Origin: JADLBR01 sp964651705
GTDB taxonomy: Bacteria; Verrucomicrobiota; Verrucomicrobiia; JADLBR01
Direction: 5' to 3'
Length of the DNA: 64,000 nucleotides
NCBI GenBank assembly: GCA_964651705.1
Contig: CAZYWZ010000020.1
Coordinates: forward strand, 1-64,000
Shown one piece after another: positions 1-8,767 of this stretch. A model generated the notes under the pieces. That model saw nothing but the letters and a program-made list of their open reading frames with translations, was not told where the DNA came from and did not search any database. Position numbers and translations under genes: made by a program. Each line of letters opens with the position of its first letter. Positions within the stretch are counted from its first letter, which is position 1.

Positions 1-55
1 ATACAGGCTGAACTGCCGCTCTGAAACATATGAACCTGTTTAGGAACGCTCAGTA
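1..55 (+). mobile_element. Right tip of a second IS630-family copy (window starts inside it)
   Basis: Bases 1-55 are identical to 13368-13422, the transposase stop region, right inverted repeat and flanking TA of the complete IS630 element in this window. The transposase frame ends in the same ...AELPL before the TGA at 21-23. The element proper ends with CTCAG at 49-53 and TA follows at 54-55, as expected for TA-targeting IS630 elements. The rest of this copy lies outside the window. Identity over every visible base implies recent transposition. Confidence 0.93.
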
Positions 56-571
56 AGCGAGGCTGATCCGGACCTTGCGTCATTAGCATTATATCGCGTC
101 TGGGCAGCAGTGTCGGGCGTTACAAACCTAGAATCGACAATTGTAAAGTCCGAAGTTAAGGCAGCAAATCTCCCAATACGCAATGATACCGAAACACCGA
201 TTCTCTCAACAACGAACGAGAGCAAGGTCGCTGCGATAGAAATCCTGCGTGACAACACCAATGCAGCATCCGGATGGCTCTACATTGGAACACATAACGG
301 TTATGGATGGACGAACCAAACGATAGAGCTTGGCAGGGACTCTACAGACAAGATCAAAGGATCAAGCCGCCGTGTTGTCAATGACGTCTATCTACGCACT
401 GGAAAGCCGATCCGGGTCGGCGGATTCTATTCATTGGCCGGTGTGGACGCAGTACGCGTCTTGGTAAACGACGAGATTGTTCGCATTGAGGAAGTCGAGA
501 ACATGGGGTCGAACAGATTCTGGGCTCACGTTAGCGTTACTTCAACGAACGATGATAGCTCCGGCAAATAG
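56..571 (+). pseudogene. 5'-truncated gene, hypothetical protein cut by IS630
   Basis: The reading frame is open from the IS630 junction to the stop at 569-571, without any obvious start next to the junction. A GTG at 110 could give a 153-residue product, but coding-like sequence (SEADPDLASLALYRVWAAV) continues upstream of it into the insertion point. I infer that the IS insertion removed the natural 5' end. The C-terminal part has alternating beta-strand character (GWLYIGTHNGYGW, then VYLRTGKPIRVGGFY) that could be an SH3-like ligand-binding barrel. I do not recognise the family. Confidence 0.55.
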
Positions 572-678
572 GTCGGCCGCCGATTTGACGATTCGTCGTG
601 ACTGCTTAACTTGGGGTAGCTAAGCGGGCCTGGACCCGTGGCTGGCCTGGAGAGGGAAACTCAGACGGAGGGAATGGG

Positions 679-3600
679 ATGAAAACGAAACCACGGAAAC
701 GGCGGGTCGTGCCGCAAACGTCGACGCATCGGGGTGGACACTCAAGGTCGTCTGAGGGGCCTGTGCCGGGGCTTGATAGGATGCTGTTCGGACCGGCCGA
801 ATTGACGTGGCTGGGTGAGAAGGAAGACGAGATTCTCCGGCTTGCCACCCGAGGCACTCGGGGACAGTCGCAGGTTGCGGTTATACTGCCGGGCATTCTC
901 GGGTCGCCCATCGGGCGACCGGGAAACGAGATCTGGATGGATCTTTCCGAAGTCCCGTGCGGGGGATTGCGCCAACTCGCCTTGCCCCGCGGCAAGGATC
1001 TCCGGGCGTTGGACATGCTCCGATCCGTTATCCTGAGAGGCTTCTACACGCCGACGCTCAAAGCGTTACAGGCCGCTGGATTTGAAGCGGTATTCTTCTC
1101 CTATGATTGGCGAACCAGCATTGCCCAACTCGGAAAGGACTTCGCTGGGTGGCTGCATCAGAACTACTCGGGACGGGAGATCCATCTCGTTGCACACAGC
1201 ATGGGCGGACTGGTCGCCCGGACAGCGTTCGGACATCCGCACCCGCCCGTCAAGTCATTGACGACGGTGGGAACGCCGCTGAATGGCGCGGCGAGTCCCC
1301 TGTTGGCGATGCGCGGCATCCACTCGTTCGCGAGGTTGATCGAGAAATTTGATTTTCGGCATGACGAGGCGGAACTGGCCGCGATCTTTGCCACATTTCC
1401 GGGCCTCCTCGAGATGATGCCTCGGTTCGCCGATTTCGACATTTTCGACCTCAAGAACTGGCCTTCCGGAATGCGGCCAGCGCCATTGAGCGGGCTGCTC
1501 GCGCCCGCGGGGGCCGCGCTGGCCGATCTCCCCGACCCGCCAAACAATTGCACGTACATCGCGATCTTTGGTGACGGCGTGCCGACGATTACGGGGGTGA
1601 GTTCCGACCCGAGCGGATTCCAATTCACGGTCGGCCGATCCGGCGATGGGACAGTGCCAACGGCGCATGCGACCCCCGATGAGACCTTGACGAAGGCCAA
1701 ATGGTACGTGCATTCGAACGCGCAACGCGGGATCGGTAGCGGCGGTGATGTCGCCGAACATGGCAGCCTTCTGATGCGCCCAGTGGTGGCCGACGCGATT
1801 GTGAGCTTGATAAAGGGCTCTCCACCTTCGGGCCTCCAGCGAGAGCCGTCCCCGGCTGGCGAGGAACATCGCCTTACCGAAGCCGAGATGCACGCCAATG
1901 GGGCAAAGATCCGACGCGGTGTCCGGGTCCCCTGCACCGCAGAGGATTTCGCCCGGATGCACATCGAACTCATGCGCCTCACGCCAGATCTCCCCGATCC
2001 GGCGGCGCCCGTTCCGGTGTTGAAGCTTGATGCGGTTACCGTGCGCAAACGTTCCAACAGGCACATCGAAATCGAGGTTGCATGCGGAAACATCGCGGCG
2101 ATTGAGGCGGATGCCCTGGTCTTTGGAGTTCTGGAGGGGGTCGATCCCAGCACGGCCTTATCGGCCGTGGACCGCGCGATGAACGGCGCCCTGGGTGAAG
2201 CGATGTTGCGCAGGCAGTTCCAAGGACACGGCGGCGGCGTTTTCCTGCTCCCGGCAGGGCGTCGCCTCCGCTCGGATTACGTCATCCTATTGGGATTGGG
2301 TTCGCCCCAAACTCTGGACGCCGCGACCATCGAATCGGCGGCGGCGAACTTGATCCGCACGCTTGTTCCCTGTGGGATCGATCACTTTGCGACACTTCTG
2401 GTCGGCAGTGGAATTGGGCCGGTCCAGCGGCGCATTGAGCCGTTCTTGCGCGGTATCTTGAAGACGCTCGATGAAGCGGATGTGGAGCGCGGCTTCCGAC
2501 GACTTACCATTTGTGAGCACGATCCCGCGACCTACAACGCCATCAAGGTCGAGCTGCTAAATCTCGCATCTTCACCGGGCTTCACCGAAAGTTATGGCGA
2601 CATTGACATCGACCTTCGGGAGCGAACCATCCCCGAAATTGCGACGGTCCAATCCTCGGCGGCTCGTTCGTCCCGATTGACGAAGTCGGGCACTCTGTTT
2701 CTGAGCACCGAGTTGGATCGGTCCGCCAGCCCCAAGCGCGCTTCGTGGCGGGTGCGTTCGACGTGGATTAGCCCACATGGTGCGGCGGCACTCCTTAACG
2801 GAGAGATGGCGGTCAGTGCGGACGACCTCAATGCGCTCTTGGCGACCATGCCCGACTGGAACGATGACGCTGCCAATTGGACATCGCAGGCCCTCGATCG
2901 ATTTGGGACTGACTTGGGTCGTCTGTTCCTGCCGGATCATGTCAGAATGGTTTTGGCCGAATCTGACGCACATCTGGTCCTCGTCCACGACCTGCCTCTG
3001 TCGCGGCTTCCGTGGGAAACTCTGAGATTCCGGGGCGGATCCTCTCCGATGGTTCCATCGCTGGCCAAGGGGTTGAGCCGCAGACTGGTCATGGACGGCC
3101 ATTCGGCCGGGCGATGGTCGGACCAGGGGCGCGTTGACGGTCCACTGCGAATGCTGCTCGTCGCCAACCCAACTGGCGATCTCCCGGGAGCGGAGACCGA
3201 GGCGGATCGAATCGAACGAATCTTTGACGGTTCCGTCAGAATCGTGCGTCCGAACCACCCCAATGCCACGAAACGGGCGGTCCTCGATGCCCTGGAACGG
3301 GAGCCATTTGATGTACTCCATTGTGCTAGCCACGCGGAGTTCGTGCCCGGATCTCCCTCGGCGAGCGGCGTGAAATGCTCCGATGACACCCTTTCGGCCC
3401 AAGATCTCGCCCGAAGCCGCCGCGTTCCCGCGCTGGTGTTTCTCAATGCATGCGAAAGCGCCCGCCTCAGAAGAATGCTACGCGGGGTTCGGAGGGCGAC
3501 CAACGAGGAACATCCGGCGGCAAGTCTTGCGGAGCAGTTCCTGGGGGCGGGGGTTGCTCAGTTCGTCGGAACCTATTGGCCTGTCGGCGACGCTGGCGCA

Positions 3601-3771
3601 GGCGAATTCTCAAGTTTTTTCTACGCCGCTCTCAAGGACGGCGACCCGGTTGAACAGTGTATTCTCAAAGCGCGAAATAGACTGAAATCCGCCGGCAACC
3701 CTGATTGGGGAAACTACATTCATTTTGGGCCGCCAGATTTCTGCCTCGCCAAAGGTCCTGACAAGCCTTGA
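679..3771 (+). CDS. Triple fusion: LCAT-like alpha/beta hydrolase - M17-N/macro-like domain - CHAT protease
   Basis: 1030 residues in three parts. Residues about 85-390 are an LCAT/lipase-like alpha/beta hydrolase with nucleophile motif VAHSMGG (Ser174), an Asp in GDGTVP (Asp323) and a His in EHGS (His361), which together form a plausible catalytic triad. Residues about 455-620 resemble the macro-like N-domain of leucyl aminopeptidases (AIEADALVFGV, YVILLGLG). Residues about 720-1025 are a CHAT caspase-like protease with His885 in CASHAEF and Cys925 in LNACES, and a typical end (GTYWPVGD, IHFGPPDF). No signal peptide is seen. CHAT proteases are often cell-suicide effectors, and a lipase fused to one suggests two lethal activities under one sensor. 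That role is inference. A patatin gene follows on the same strand 200 bp downstream. Confidence 0.85.
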   Translation: MKTKPRKRRVVPQTSTHRGGHSRSSEGPVPGLDRMLFGPAELTWLGEKEDEILRLATRGTRGQSQVAVILPGILGSPIGRPGNEIWMDLSEVPCGGLRQLALPRGKDLRALDMLRSVILRGFYTPTLKALQAAGFEAVFFSYDWRTSIAQLGKDFAGWLHQNYSGREIHLVAHSMGGLVARTAFGHPHPPVKSLTTVGTPLNGAASPLLAMRGIHSFARLIEKFDFRHDEAELAAIFATFPGLLEMMPRFADFDIFDLKNWPSGMRPAPLSGLLAPAGAALADLPDPPNNCTYIAIFGDGVPTITGVSSDPSGFQFTVGRSGDGTVPTAHATPDETLTKAKWYVHSNAQRGIGSGGDVAEHGSLLMRPVVADAIVSLIKGSPPSGLQREPSPAGEEHRLTEAEMHANGAKIRRGVRVPCTAEDFARMHIELMRLTPDLPDPAAPVPVLKLDAVTVRKRSNRHIEIEVACGNIAAIEADALVFGVLEGVDPSTALSAVDRAMNGALGEAMLRRQFQGHGGGVFLLPAGRRLRSDYVILLGLGSPQTLDAATIESAAANLIRTLVPCGIDHFATLLVGSGIGPVQRRIEPFLRGILKTLDEADVERGFRRLTICEHDPATYNAIKVELLNLASSPGFTESYGDIDIDLRERTIPEIATVQSSAARSSRLTKSGTLFLSTELDRSASPKRASWRVRSTWISPHGAAALLNGEMAVSADDLNALLATMPDWNDDAANWTSQALDRFGTDLGRLFLPDHVRMVLAESDAHLVLVHDLPLSRLPWETLRFRGGSSPMVPSLAKGLSRRLVMDGHSAGRWSDQGRVDGPLRMLLVANPTGDLPGAETEADRIERIFDGSVRIVRPNHPNATKRAVLDALEREPFDVLHCASHAEFVPGSPSASGVKCSDDTLSAQDLARSRRVPALVFLNACESARLRRMLRGVRRATNEEHPAASLAEQFLGAGVAQFVGTYWPVGDAGAGEFSSFFYAALKDGDPVEQCILKARNRLKSAGNPDWGNYIHFGPPDFCLAKGPDKP

Positions 3772-3971
3772 CCCTTCACCCCACTCAGATGAGCCGCCCG
3801 CTGCAAAACGCACAAGTGTCTGCGGACGCGGCGCGTGCCGCCGCAGGATGCCGACGCAATGTCGTTTCCCCGGAGCGAATCGAGAATCCGCTTGGCCATG
3901 TCGCAGGCCAACTGAACATCTCTGCAGCTGCTCCCTCTTTGCGCAAGAAACAATAAGGAAGGAAGAAGGCC

Positions 3972-5042
3972 ATGCCCCGAAAAGCAAAGAGTGCAGCCGG
4001 TGACCAGAAGAAGTTCCTGATCCTCTCAATTGACGGCGGAGGGATCCGCGGGCTAATTCCCGCGACCGTACTTCTTGAATTGGAGCGGATGATCCAGGAG
4101 AAGCGCGGCGACTCGGGAAAGATCGGCGACTATTTCGACTTCATTGCCGGGACCAGCACAGGCGGCATTCTCGCATGCTTGTTCCTGGCTCCGGACCACA
4201 ATCGACGCCAATCGTCACGTTTCAACGCGTCCGATGCGCGGAATCTGTACCTCGAACACGGCGACGAGATTTTCGACCGCAGCGTCTGGCAAAAGATTTC
4301 GACAGTGGGTGGCATCGGGGACGAAAAGTACAATGCCAATGCGCTGGAGAAGGTTCTCCAGAATTACTTCAAGGACCTCAAACTCACTGAGTTGGTGAAG
4401 CCTTGCCTGATTACGGGGTACGACGTTCGTCAGTTCAGGCCCGTCTTTTTCACGCGCCAGGACGCAAACGATCCCGCCTCCAACTACCTCGTGAGAGATG
4501 TGGCGCGCGCCACCTCCGCGGCACCCACGTACTTCGAGGCAGCCCTTCCTGAGAGCCAGGACGAGATTCCGAATGCCACGCCAGTGATCGATGGAGGCGT
4601 GTTCGCAAACAACCCGACCGCCTGCGCATACGTTGAGGCGTTGAAGAAGGGTCGTGGACCAGGGAAGGGTGTCCCTCCGGACGAAATCGTCATTTTGTCG
4701 CTGGGCACCGGGAGGCGACCGGAGACCATCACGTACAACCAATGTAAGAACTGGGGACTGGCGGGCTGGGCCCGACCCTTGATCGGCATTCTGATGGAAG
4801 GCGTCGCTCAGACGGTCGATTATCAGATGCGGCTGGTTTTTGACAGCCTCGGTTGCAAGGAGCAATACCTTCGAGTTGATGGCGAGTTCGGCGATTACAA
4901 GAACCGGTTGGACATCCCCGGGCTCGACGCAGCCATGGACTGCGCCACGAAGGAAAACATGCGCCGCCTCTGCTTGTTCGGCGAGCAATTAGCGCAGAAT
5001 CATCGGAAAGAACTTGAGGCGTTTGTGGACATGCATTTCTGA
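3972..5042 (+). CDS. Patatin-like phospholipase (CapV-like fold)
   Basis: 356-residue patatin hydrolase with the oxyanion motif DGGGIRG near residue 21, nucleophile elbow GTSTGG (Ser62) and catalytic Asp in DGGVFANNP (Asp207). These form the Ser-Asp dyad of patatins. The length and start (FLILSIDGGGIRGLIP) match bacterial CBASS/CapV-type patatins that attack membrane phospholipids, but no cyclic-nucleotide synthase is visible nearby. It lies downstream of the hydrolase-CHAT fusion on the same strand. The start ATG at 3972 has a GGAAGGAAG-type ribosome-binding site. A partner role with the upstream gene is inferred from adjacency only. Confidence 0.88.
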   Translation: MPRKAKSAAGDQKKFLILSIDGGGIRGLIPATVLLELERMIQEKRGDSGKIGDYFDFIAGTSTGGILACLFLAPDHNRRQSSRFNASDARNLYLEHGDEIFDRSVWQKISTVGGIGDEKYNANALEKVLQNYFKDLKLTELVKPCLITGYDVRQFRPVFFTRQDANDPASNYLVRDVARATSAAPTYFEAALPESQDEIPNATPVIDGGVFANNPTACAYVEALKKGRGPGKGVPPDEIVILSLGTGRRPETITYNQCKNWGLAGWARPLIGILMEGVAQTVDYQMRLVFDSLGCKEQYLRVDGEFGDYKNRLDIPGLDAAMDCATKENMRRLCLFGEQLAQNHRKELEAFVDMHF

Positions 5043-5068
5043 TACGCGATGCTTGACACTTGCGGGTG

Positions 5069-5698
5069 TTAAGGGGTAGGCACGAAGACCTTTGGCCCGC
5101 TGATCCAACTGCGGATTTCAATTTCGGTGGCGTCGCGAATGTTGTTCGGGTCGACGTCTTCGTCCAGAAAGTGCCGATCCAAAACTCCGTCGGCAGCCAC
5201 GCTCCAAACAGTGTCCATCACACGAACACGCACCTGAAACGCAGGTTGATTCTGGAACTTCACCTGCTTCAGGCATTGCATTACAGCCCCAGAGCGCACG
5301 TAGATGTTCGATTCACCTGGCAGGGCAAACGGGTCAATCCCATCCGGCGACGCTGTTTGAAATCGGATGGATTGCGCAGTTACATAAAACTGTTGTGCCT
5401 TAAGGCTGTTCCTATAGGAGGTAGTGTCCGACGTATGACTTACTTTAGATGGATTTTCGCCTATGACAACGTTGCCGGAACCTCCGATAACAATTGTCGT
5501 GCTATTATCCCCCGCCTGAGGACTAAAGCTTTTGTGCGCCTCGTTTGTGAGAGTGTTCGGCAGGGAATCTGGTTCCCGAGGAAAGTGCGTCAGGAGTGTC
5601 GTGAGCCCACCTGCTCCGATCAAGGGCACTAAAACTCGGGTGGCCCACCAGCGCGCCGCTACATGTCGCCTTTTCGAAGTGCCTGGATTGCGGGCCAT
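5069..5698 (-). CDS. Hypothetical membrane-anchored protein
   Basis: 209 residues. A basic N-terminus is followed by one hydrophobic segment (about residues 20-38), consistent with a signal anchor. A glycine-rich beta-like stretch (STTIVIGGSGNVVIGENP) follows, then a mixed alpha/beta C-terminal domain of no family I recognise. It converges on the patatin gene, whose stop is 26 bp away. Confidence 0.55.
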   Translation of the reverse strand: MARNPGTSKRRHVAARWWATRVLVPLIGAGGLTTLLTHFPREPDSLPNTLTNEAHKSFSPQAGDNSTTIVIGGSGNVVIGENPSKVSHTSDTTSYRNSLKAQQFYVTAQSIRFQTASPDGIDPFALPGESNIYVRSGAVMQCLKQVKFQNQPAFQVRVRVMDTVWSVAADGVLDRHFLDEDVDPNNIRDATEIEIRSWISGPKVFVPTP

Positions 5699-5969
5699 AG
5701 CAAAAATCGCCTACGAAGGACCCTCGACACGGCAGTCATGGAGTTGCATGAGGAAACCTTGCAGCCAACTCGCCAACAGGCAAACAAACACTGCTGCGGC
5801 TGTCGTTTGGGAACGAGATTTTCTGGCTCGACAATGGACCACGGAGAGACATCGAGGTAGCCTCGTCTGCGAATGCTGATCGGTTCCTAGTTGTTCCGGC
5901 GGCCACACCATGTCATTTGGCTGACGGACTCGAAGATCAATCCAGGCGCGGTCGGGTCGATGCCGCCGA
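5699..5969. other. Gene-poor spacer
   Basis: About 270 bp between two minus-strand genes. An open frame on the minus strand (5711-6061) runs through it, but it overlaps the next gene and reads as low-complexity Arg/Pro-rich sequence, so I do not call it. I see no RNA gene or repeat here. Confidence 0.4.
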
Positions 5970-6455
5970 TCATTTCGATTCGTGCTTGTCTCTTTCGATA
6001 GACGAAAGCGCGGTCCCGCGGGAGTCATTCCGGTCCTTAGCGGCACCGAAGTAGAAGCCAATGACGACCAGGGCCACGTCTTTCAGGACTACGAAGACCT
6101 GGTTCGCCACGTTCATGAGGGCGGCGGCGCAAAAGGTGAAGACGATGGCGAGCGCGACGATGGTGCGCTCGCTCCAGACGTTCTTCGGGAGCACGGACTT
6201 CAGCTCCAGCCACCATAGCAAGGCGCCGAGGATCACCGCGATGGATGCCAGTCGGACCACGGGCGCCCAGACCTCTCTCTCCCAACCGCGCCACGGTGCC
6301 TGCTCGGTGCTGGACTCGGATGGCGCCCCGGCCGGTGCCAAAACAGGGCTCACGTTCCCCGTGCCAGCGTCGTCCAAAGGCCGCTGAGCGAGGACGGTCG
6401 CAGTCCCAAGTGTCAGGGCGAATGTGGCGACCCCAAAGGCCATCCTCACTTTCAT
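5970..6455 (-). CDS. Small predicted membrane protein with signal peptide
   Basis: 161 residues. Residues 1-23 look like a cleavable signal peptide (ending VLAQ). A proline-rich linker follows, then three hydrophobic stretches at about residues 66-83, 95-117 and 120-137. The C-terminus is charged. Not recognised. It lies just downstream of the PEP-CTERM SUMF1 gene on the same strand (24 bp), so the two may be co-transcribed. Confidence 0.6.
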   Translation of the reverse strand: MKVRMAFGVATFALTLGTATVLAQRPLDDAGTGNVSPVLAPAGAPSESSTEQAPWRGWEREVWAPVVRLASIAVILGALLWWLELKSVLPKNVWSERTIVALAIVFTFCAAALMNVANQVFVVLKDVALVVIGFYFGAAKDRNDSRGTALSSIERDKHESK

Positions 6456-6479
6456 GCCCGTTATCCCAGGTCTCGAATA

Positions 6480-7532
6480 TCAACCCCGCCGCCGACGCCA
6501 GACGCACGCCGCCAGCGCCGCCAACCCCAGCGTCACCAACGCGCTGGGCTCGGGGATCAGGGCAACGCGGAAGCCGAAGCCCCACTCGTCCGCGGGCGTG
6601 CTGAAGTAGCTCCGGGTCGACGACCGGAGGTTGAACTCGCCGAAGCTCCAGTCGCCGCCCCGCAACCCGCGATTCGAGCCGGAAATAATGGTCTCGACCA
6701 ACTCAAAGACGTTGCCGCCCTGGTCGAAGGTACCGTAGTAGCTGTCGGCCGTGGTGTAGGCGCCCACGTCGGTCATGTAGTTTGTCCCGCCGTTGTAGGT
6801 CGTGCTCCCAGTTTTGGCGTAACCGTCGTTGTAGCCGTTGGCCGAGCCGTCGTTATTGTAGAAATTCCCCGCCCGCGACGCGTCGGGGCTCGAAGTGCCC
6901 GACGGCTGGTCGCTGTAGGGTACACTGTCGGTCTGCATCGGGTAGAGCCAGTAGTTCGTCGTCCCGCTGGCGGTCGGGTCGTAATATGCCGCTTTGTACC
7001 ACTCGTTCTCGGTCGGGATGACCCATGTCGCGTTGGCCGCGCGGGCGCTGACGTTCGTCGTGCTCGATCCGTTGGTGAAGAGCGTGTAGCTGCCGGTCTC
7101 GGTCGTGCCCGCCCCTTGTGCGCCGGTGGGTTGGCCGTTCTCCAGCCAGTTGGCGAAGCGCGCCGCGTCGTAAAACGATACGAACACCACCGGCATGTTG
7201 TCGTAGCCGCTTTTCAGCGAATAAGTGAAGCTGCCCGATGAGCCGCTCCGGTTGATTCCGCCCAAGGCGTCTGAGGACATCAGCGTGCTGTACAGCCCGT
7301 ACGTGTCGGTATCGGCCACGGCGTTGAGGAAATCGACGTACTCCGAGTTGCGGACCTCGTACTTCCCGATCGAGTAGCCGTACGACACGCTCCCGATGCC
7401 GGGTACCGTGTTCGTGTTCAGCGGGTCCGGTGCATTACCCAGATCACCCACCGGCACCAGATCGATGCTCACCGCACCCGCCGCCAAGGGCAGCAGGACC
7501 GCCGCCAGAAGACTTAAGAACCTTCCTCGCAT
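6480..7532 (-). CDS. Secreted SUMF1/formylglycine-generating-enzyme-fold protein with PEP-CTERM tail
   Basis: 350 residues with a signal peptide (residues 1-20) and a SUMF1-type domain across about residues 45-325. That domain shows the typical IGKYEVRNSEYVDFLNAVA start, AARFANWLENGQP, WVIPTENEWYKAAYYDP and GGNVFELVE, ending in RGGDWSF and FGFRVA. The tail IPEPSALVTLGLAALAACVWRRRRG is a PEP-CTERM exosortase sorting signal. Such proteins are a hallmark of Verrucomicrobiota and Planctomycetota. They are exported, processed by exosortase and linked to the exopolysaccharide/envelope. Canonical FGE copper cysteines are not evident, so catalytic activity is doubtful. The ribosome-binding site is GGAGGA just before the ATG at 7532. 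Confidence 0.9.
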   Translation of the reverse strand: MRGRFLSLLAAVLLPLAAGAVSIDLVPVGDLGNAPDPLNTNTVPGIGSVSYGYSIGKYEVRNSEYVDFLNAVADTDTYGLYSTLMSSDALGGINRSGSSGSFTYSLKSGYDNMPVVFVSFYDAARFANWLENGQPTGAQGAGTTETGSYTLFTNGSSTTNVSARAANATWVIPTENEWYKAAYYDPTASGTTNYWLYPMQTDSVPYSDQPSGTSSPDASRAGNFYNNDGSANGYNDGYAKTGSTTYNGGTNYMTDVGAYTTADSYYGTFDQGGNVFELVETIISGSNRGLRGGDWSFGEFNLRSSTRSYFSTPADEWGFGFRVALIPEPSALVTLGLAALAACVWRRRRG

Positions 7533-7876
7533 AAGACTCCTCCTTGCCTCAGCTCGAGACGCTTATAGGTTGCCTCCCCCCCCCGCGTCAACGGGAATTT
7601 TTTCTCGGCCGGAGCCAACCGGGGTCCGATTTTGGCTGCGGCGGGCGATAAGCATCTTTTCAAAAAAGACCAATGGAGGCTGTCCCGGCGAACCAGTCAT
7701 GAGCGCCGGGACCGGTCACCACTCCATGCCCTACGCGCCCTTCGCGCCAGGCGGCCTTTCAGCCCCCCAATTTGACAGCCGGCATGGGCATGCACAATTT
7801 GACGCGTGGCCGGGGATCTTCGACGGAACTCAGCGGAGTGGGCCTGCCAGAGGGGATGGGCAATGAGAGAGGCGCC
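7533..7876. other. Intergenic divergent region
   Basis: 344 bp between the divergently transcribed PEP-CTERM gene and the YdjC-type gene. It contains a C-rich run at about 7576-7585 and must hold promoters for both directions. I see no convincing gene, repeat or terminator. Confidence 0.4.
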
Positions 7877-8686
7877 ATGAGCTTCCGCTGCGTCTTCATC
7901 GCCGACGACCTCGGGATGTCGCCGGAGATCAACGAGGCGATCTTCCGGACCCATCGGGAGCGGATTCTCCATGGGGCCTCGCTGATGGCGGATCAACGCC
8001 ACACCGCCGAGGCTGTGGAACTCGCGCGCCAGCACCCGGACCTGCCCATTGGGCTGCACCTGAACTTCAGCGACAAGCGCTGGACGGAGAACGGGTCCCC
8101 ATGGCGACCTTTCCCCTGGAAGGCGTGCGTTCGCGCCGCACATGGCGCCGCGCGGAATCGGCGATTCGAGGCGGATTTCATCCGGGAGACCCGGCAGCAG
8201 ATGGAGGCGTTCGCCGCGACCGGGCTGCCCTTGGCCTTCCTGAACAGCCACCACCATCTCCACGTTGAGCGCGTCGTCTTTGGCGCGATGTTCAGCGAGT
8301 TGCAACGGCTGTTCCCGCAGTTTCAAGGGTGGATACGCCTCGGACGTTCGCGGATCGTCGGCGCGCCGCCGTGGATTGATGGAACCTTGCTCGGCCGGCT
8401 GGCGTTGAGCATGGCCGCCGATCCCGAATGCGCCCTACCCAAGACCACGGACCTCTGGGGCTCGTTGCCCGTCTTCGCGATGCAAGCCCATGGGGTCCGG
8501 GCCTCGCTGTCGCAGGTGAGGGACGGGTTTCACGAGTTCTACTTTCACCCCGGTGCCGACAAGCGGGATAAGCGCAGGTGGGACCCCGGTCTTGGTGATC
8601 ATGGCCAGGATCGGTCCGTCGACCTCGATGCCTTGCTGGATTTGCGAGAGGCGAATCTGCCGCCAAGCGGCGCGTCGCCTCGTTGA
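7877..8686 (+). CDS. YdjC/ChbG-family carbohydrate deacetylase
   Basis: 269 residues from the ATG at 7877. This start was chosen because it puts IADDLG at the N-terminus, as in the family, and has GAGAGG a few bases upstream. The upstream 35 codons are probably not translated. Family features include the metal-binding DD pair in FIADDLGMSPEINEAI, an acyl/sugar site GLHLNFSD, SHHHLH and the late FYFHPG. YdjC-type enzymes remove N-acetyl groups from chito-oligosaccharides or other amino sugars. The substrate here is unknown. Confidence 0.85.
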   Translation: MSFRCVFIADDLGMSPEINEAIFRTHRERILHGASLMADQRHTAEAVELARQHPDLPIGLHLNFSDKRWTENGSPWRPFPWKACVRAAHGAARNRRFEADFIRETRQQMEAFAATGLPLAFLNSHHHLHVERVVFGAMFSELQRLFPQFQGWIRLGRSRIVGAPPWIDGTLLGRLALSMAADPECALPKTTDLWGSLPVFAMQAHGVRASLSQVRDGFHEFYFHPGADKRDKRRWDPGLGDHGQDRSVDLDALLDLREANLPPSGASPR

Positions 8687-8767
8687 GCACGACACGGAAG
8701 CGCTGAGTCTCAAGATCGGCATCGGGGATTTAAGATGGCACACGCTGGCGAGCTGCGGAGACAGGTA

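Noticed and set aside
1164..2153. Long open frame on the minus strand inside the hydrolase-CHAT gene
   Set aside because: Arg/Ser-rich composition without motifs. It is a shadow of the plus-strand gene in GC-rich DNA.
3972..5042. CBASS system assignment for the patatin
   Set aside because: No CD-NTase (cGAS-like) or CBASS accessory gene is nearby. Only the effector fold is present.
5711..6061. 116-codon minus-strand frame
   Set aside because: Overlaps the neighbouring membrane-protein gene and lacks a ribosome-binding site or recognisable pattern.
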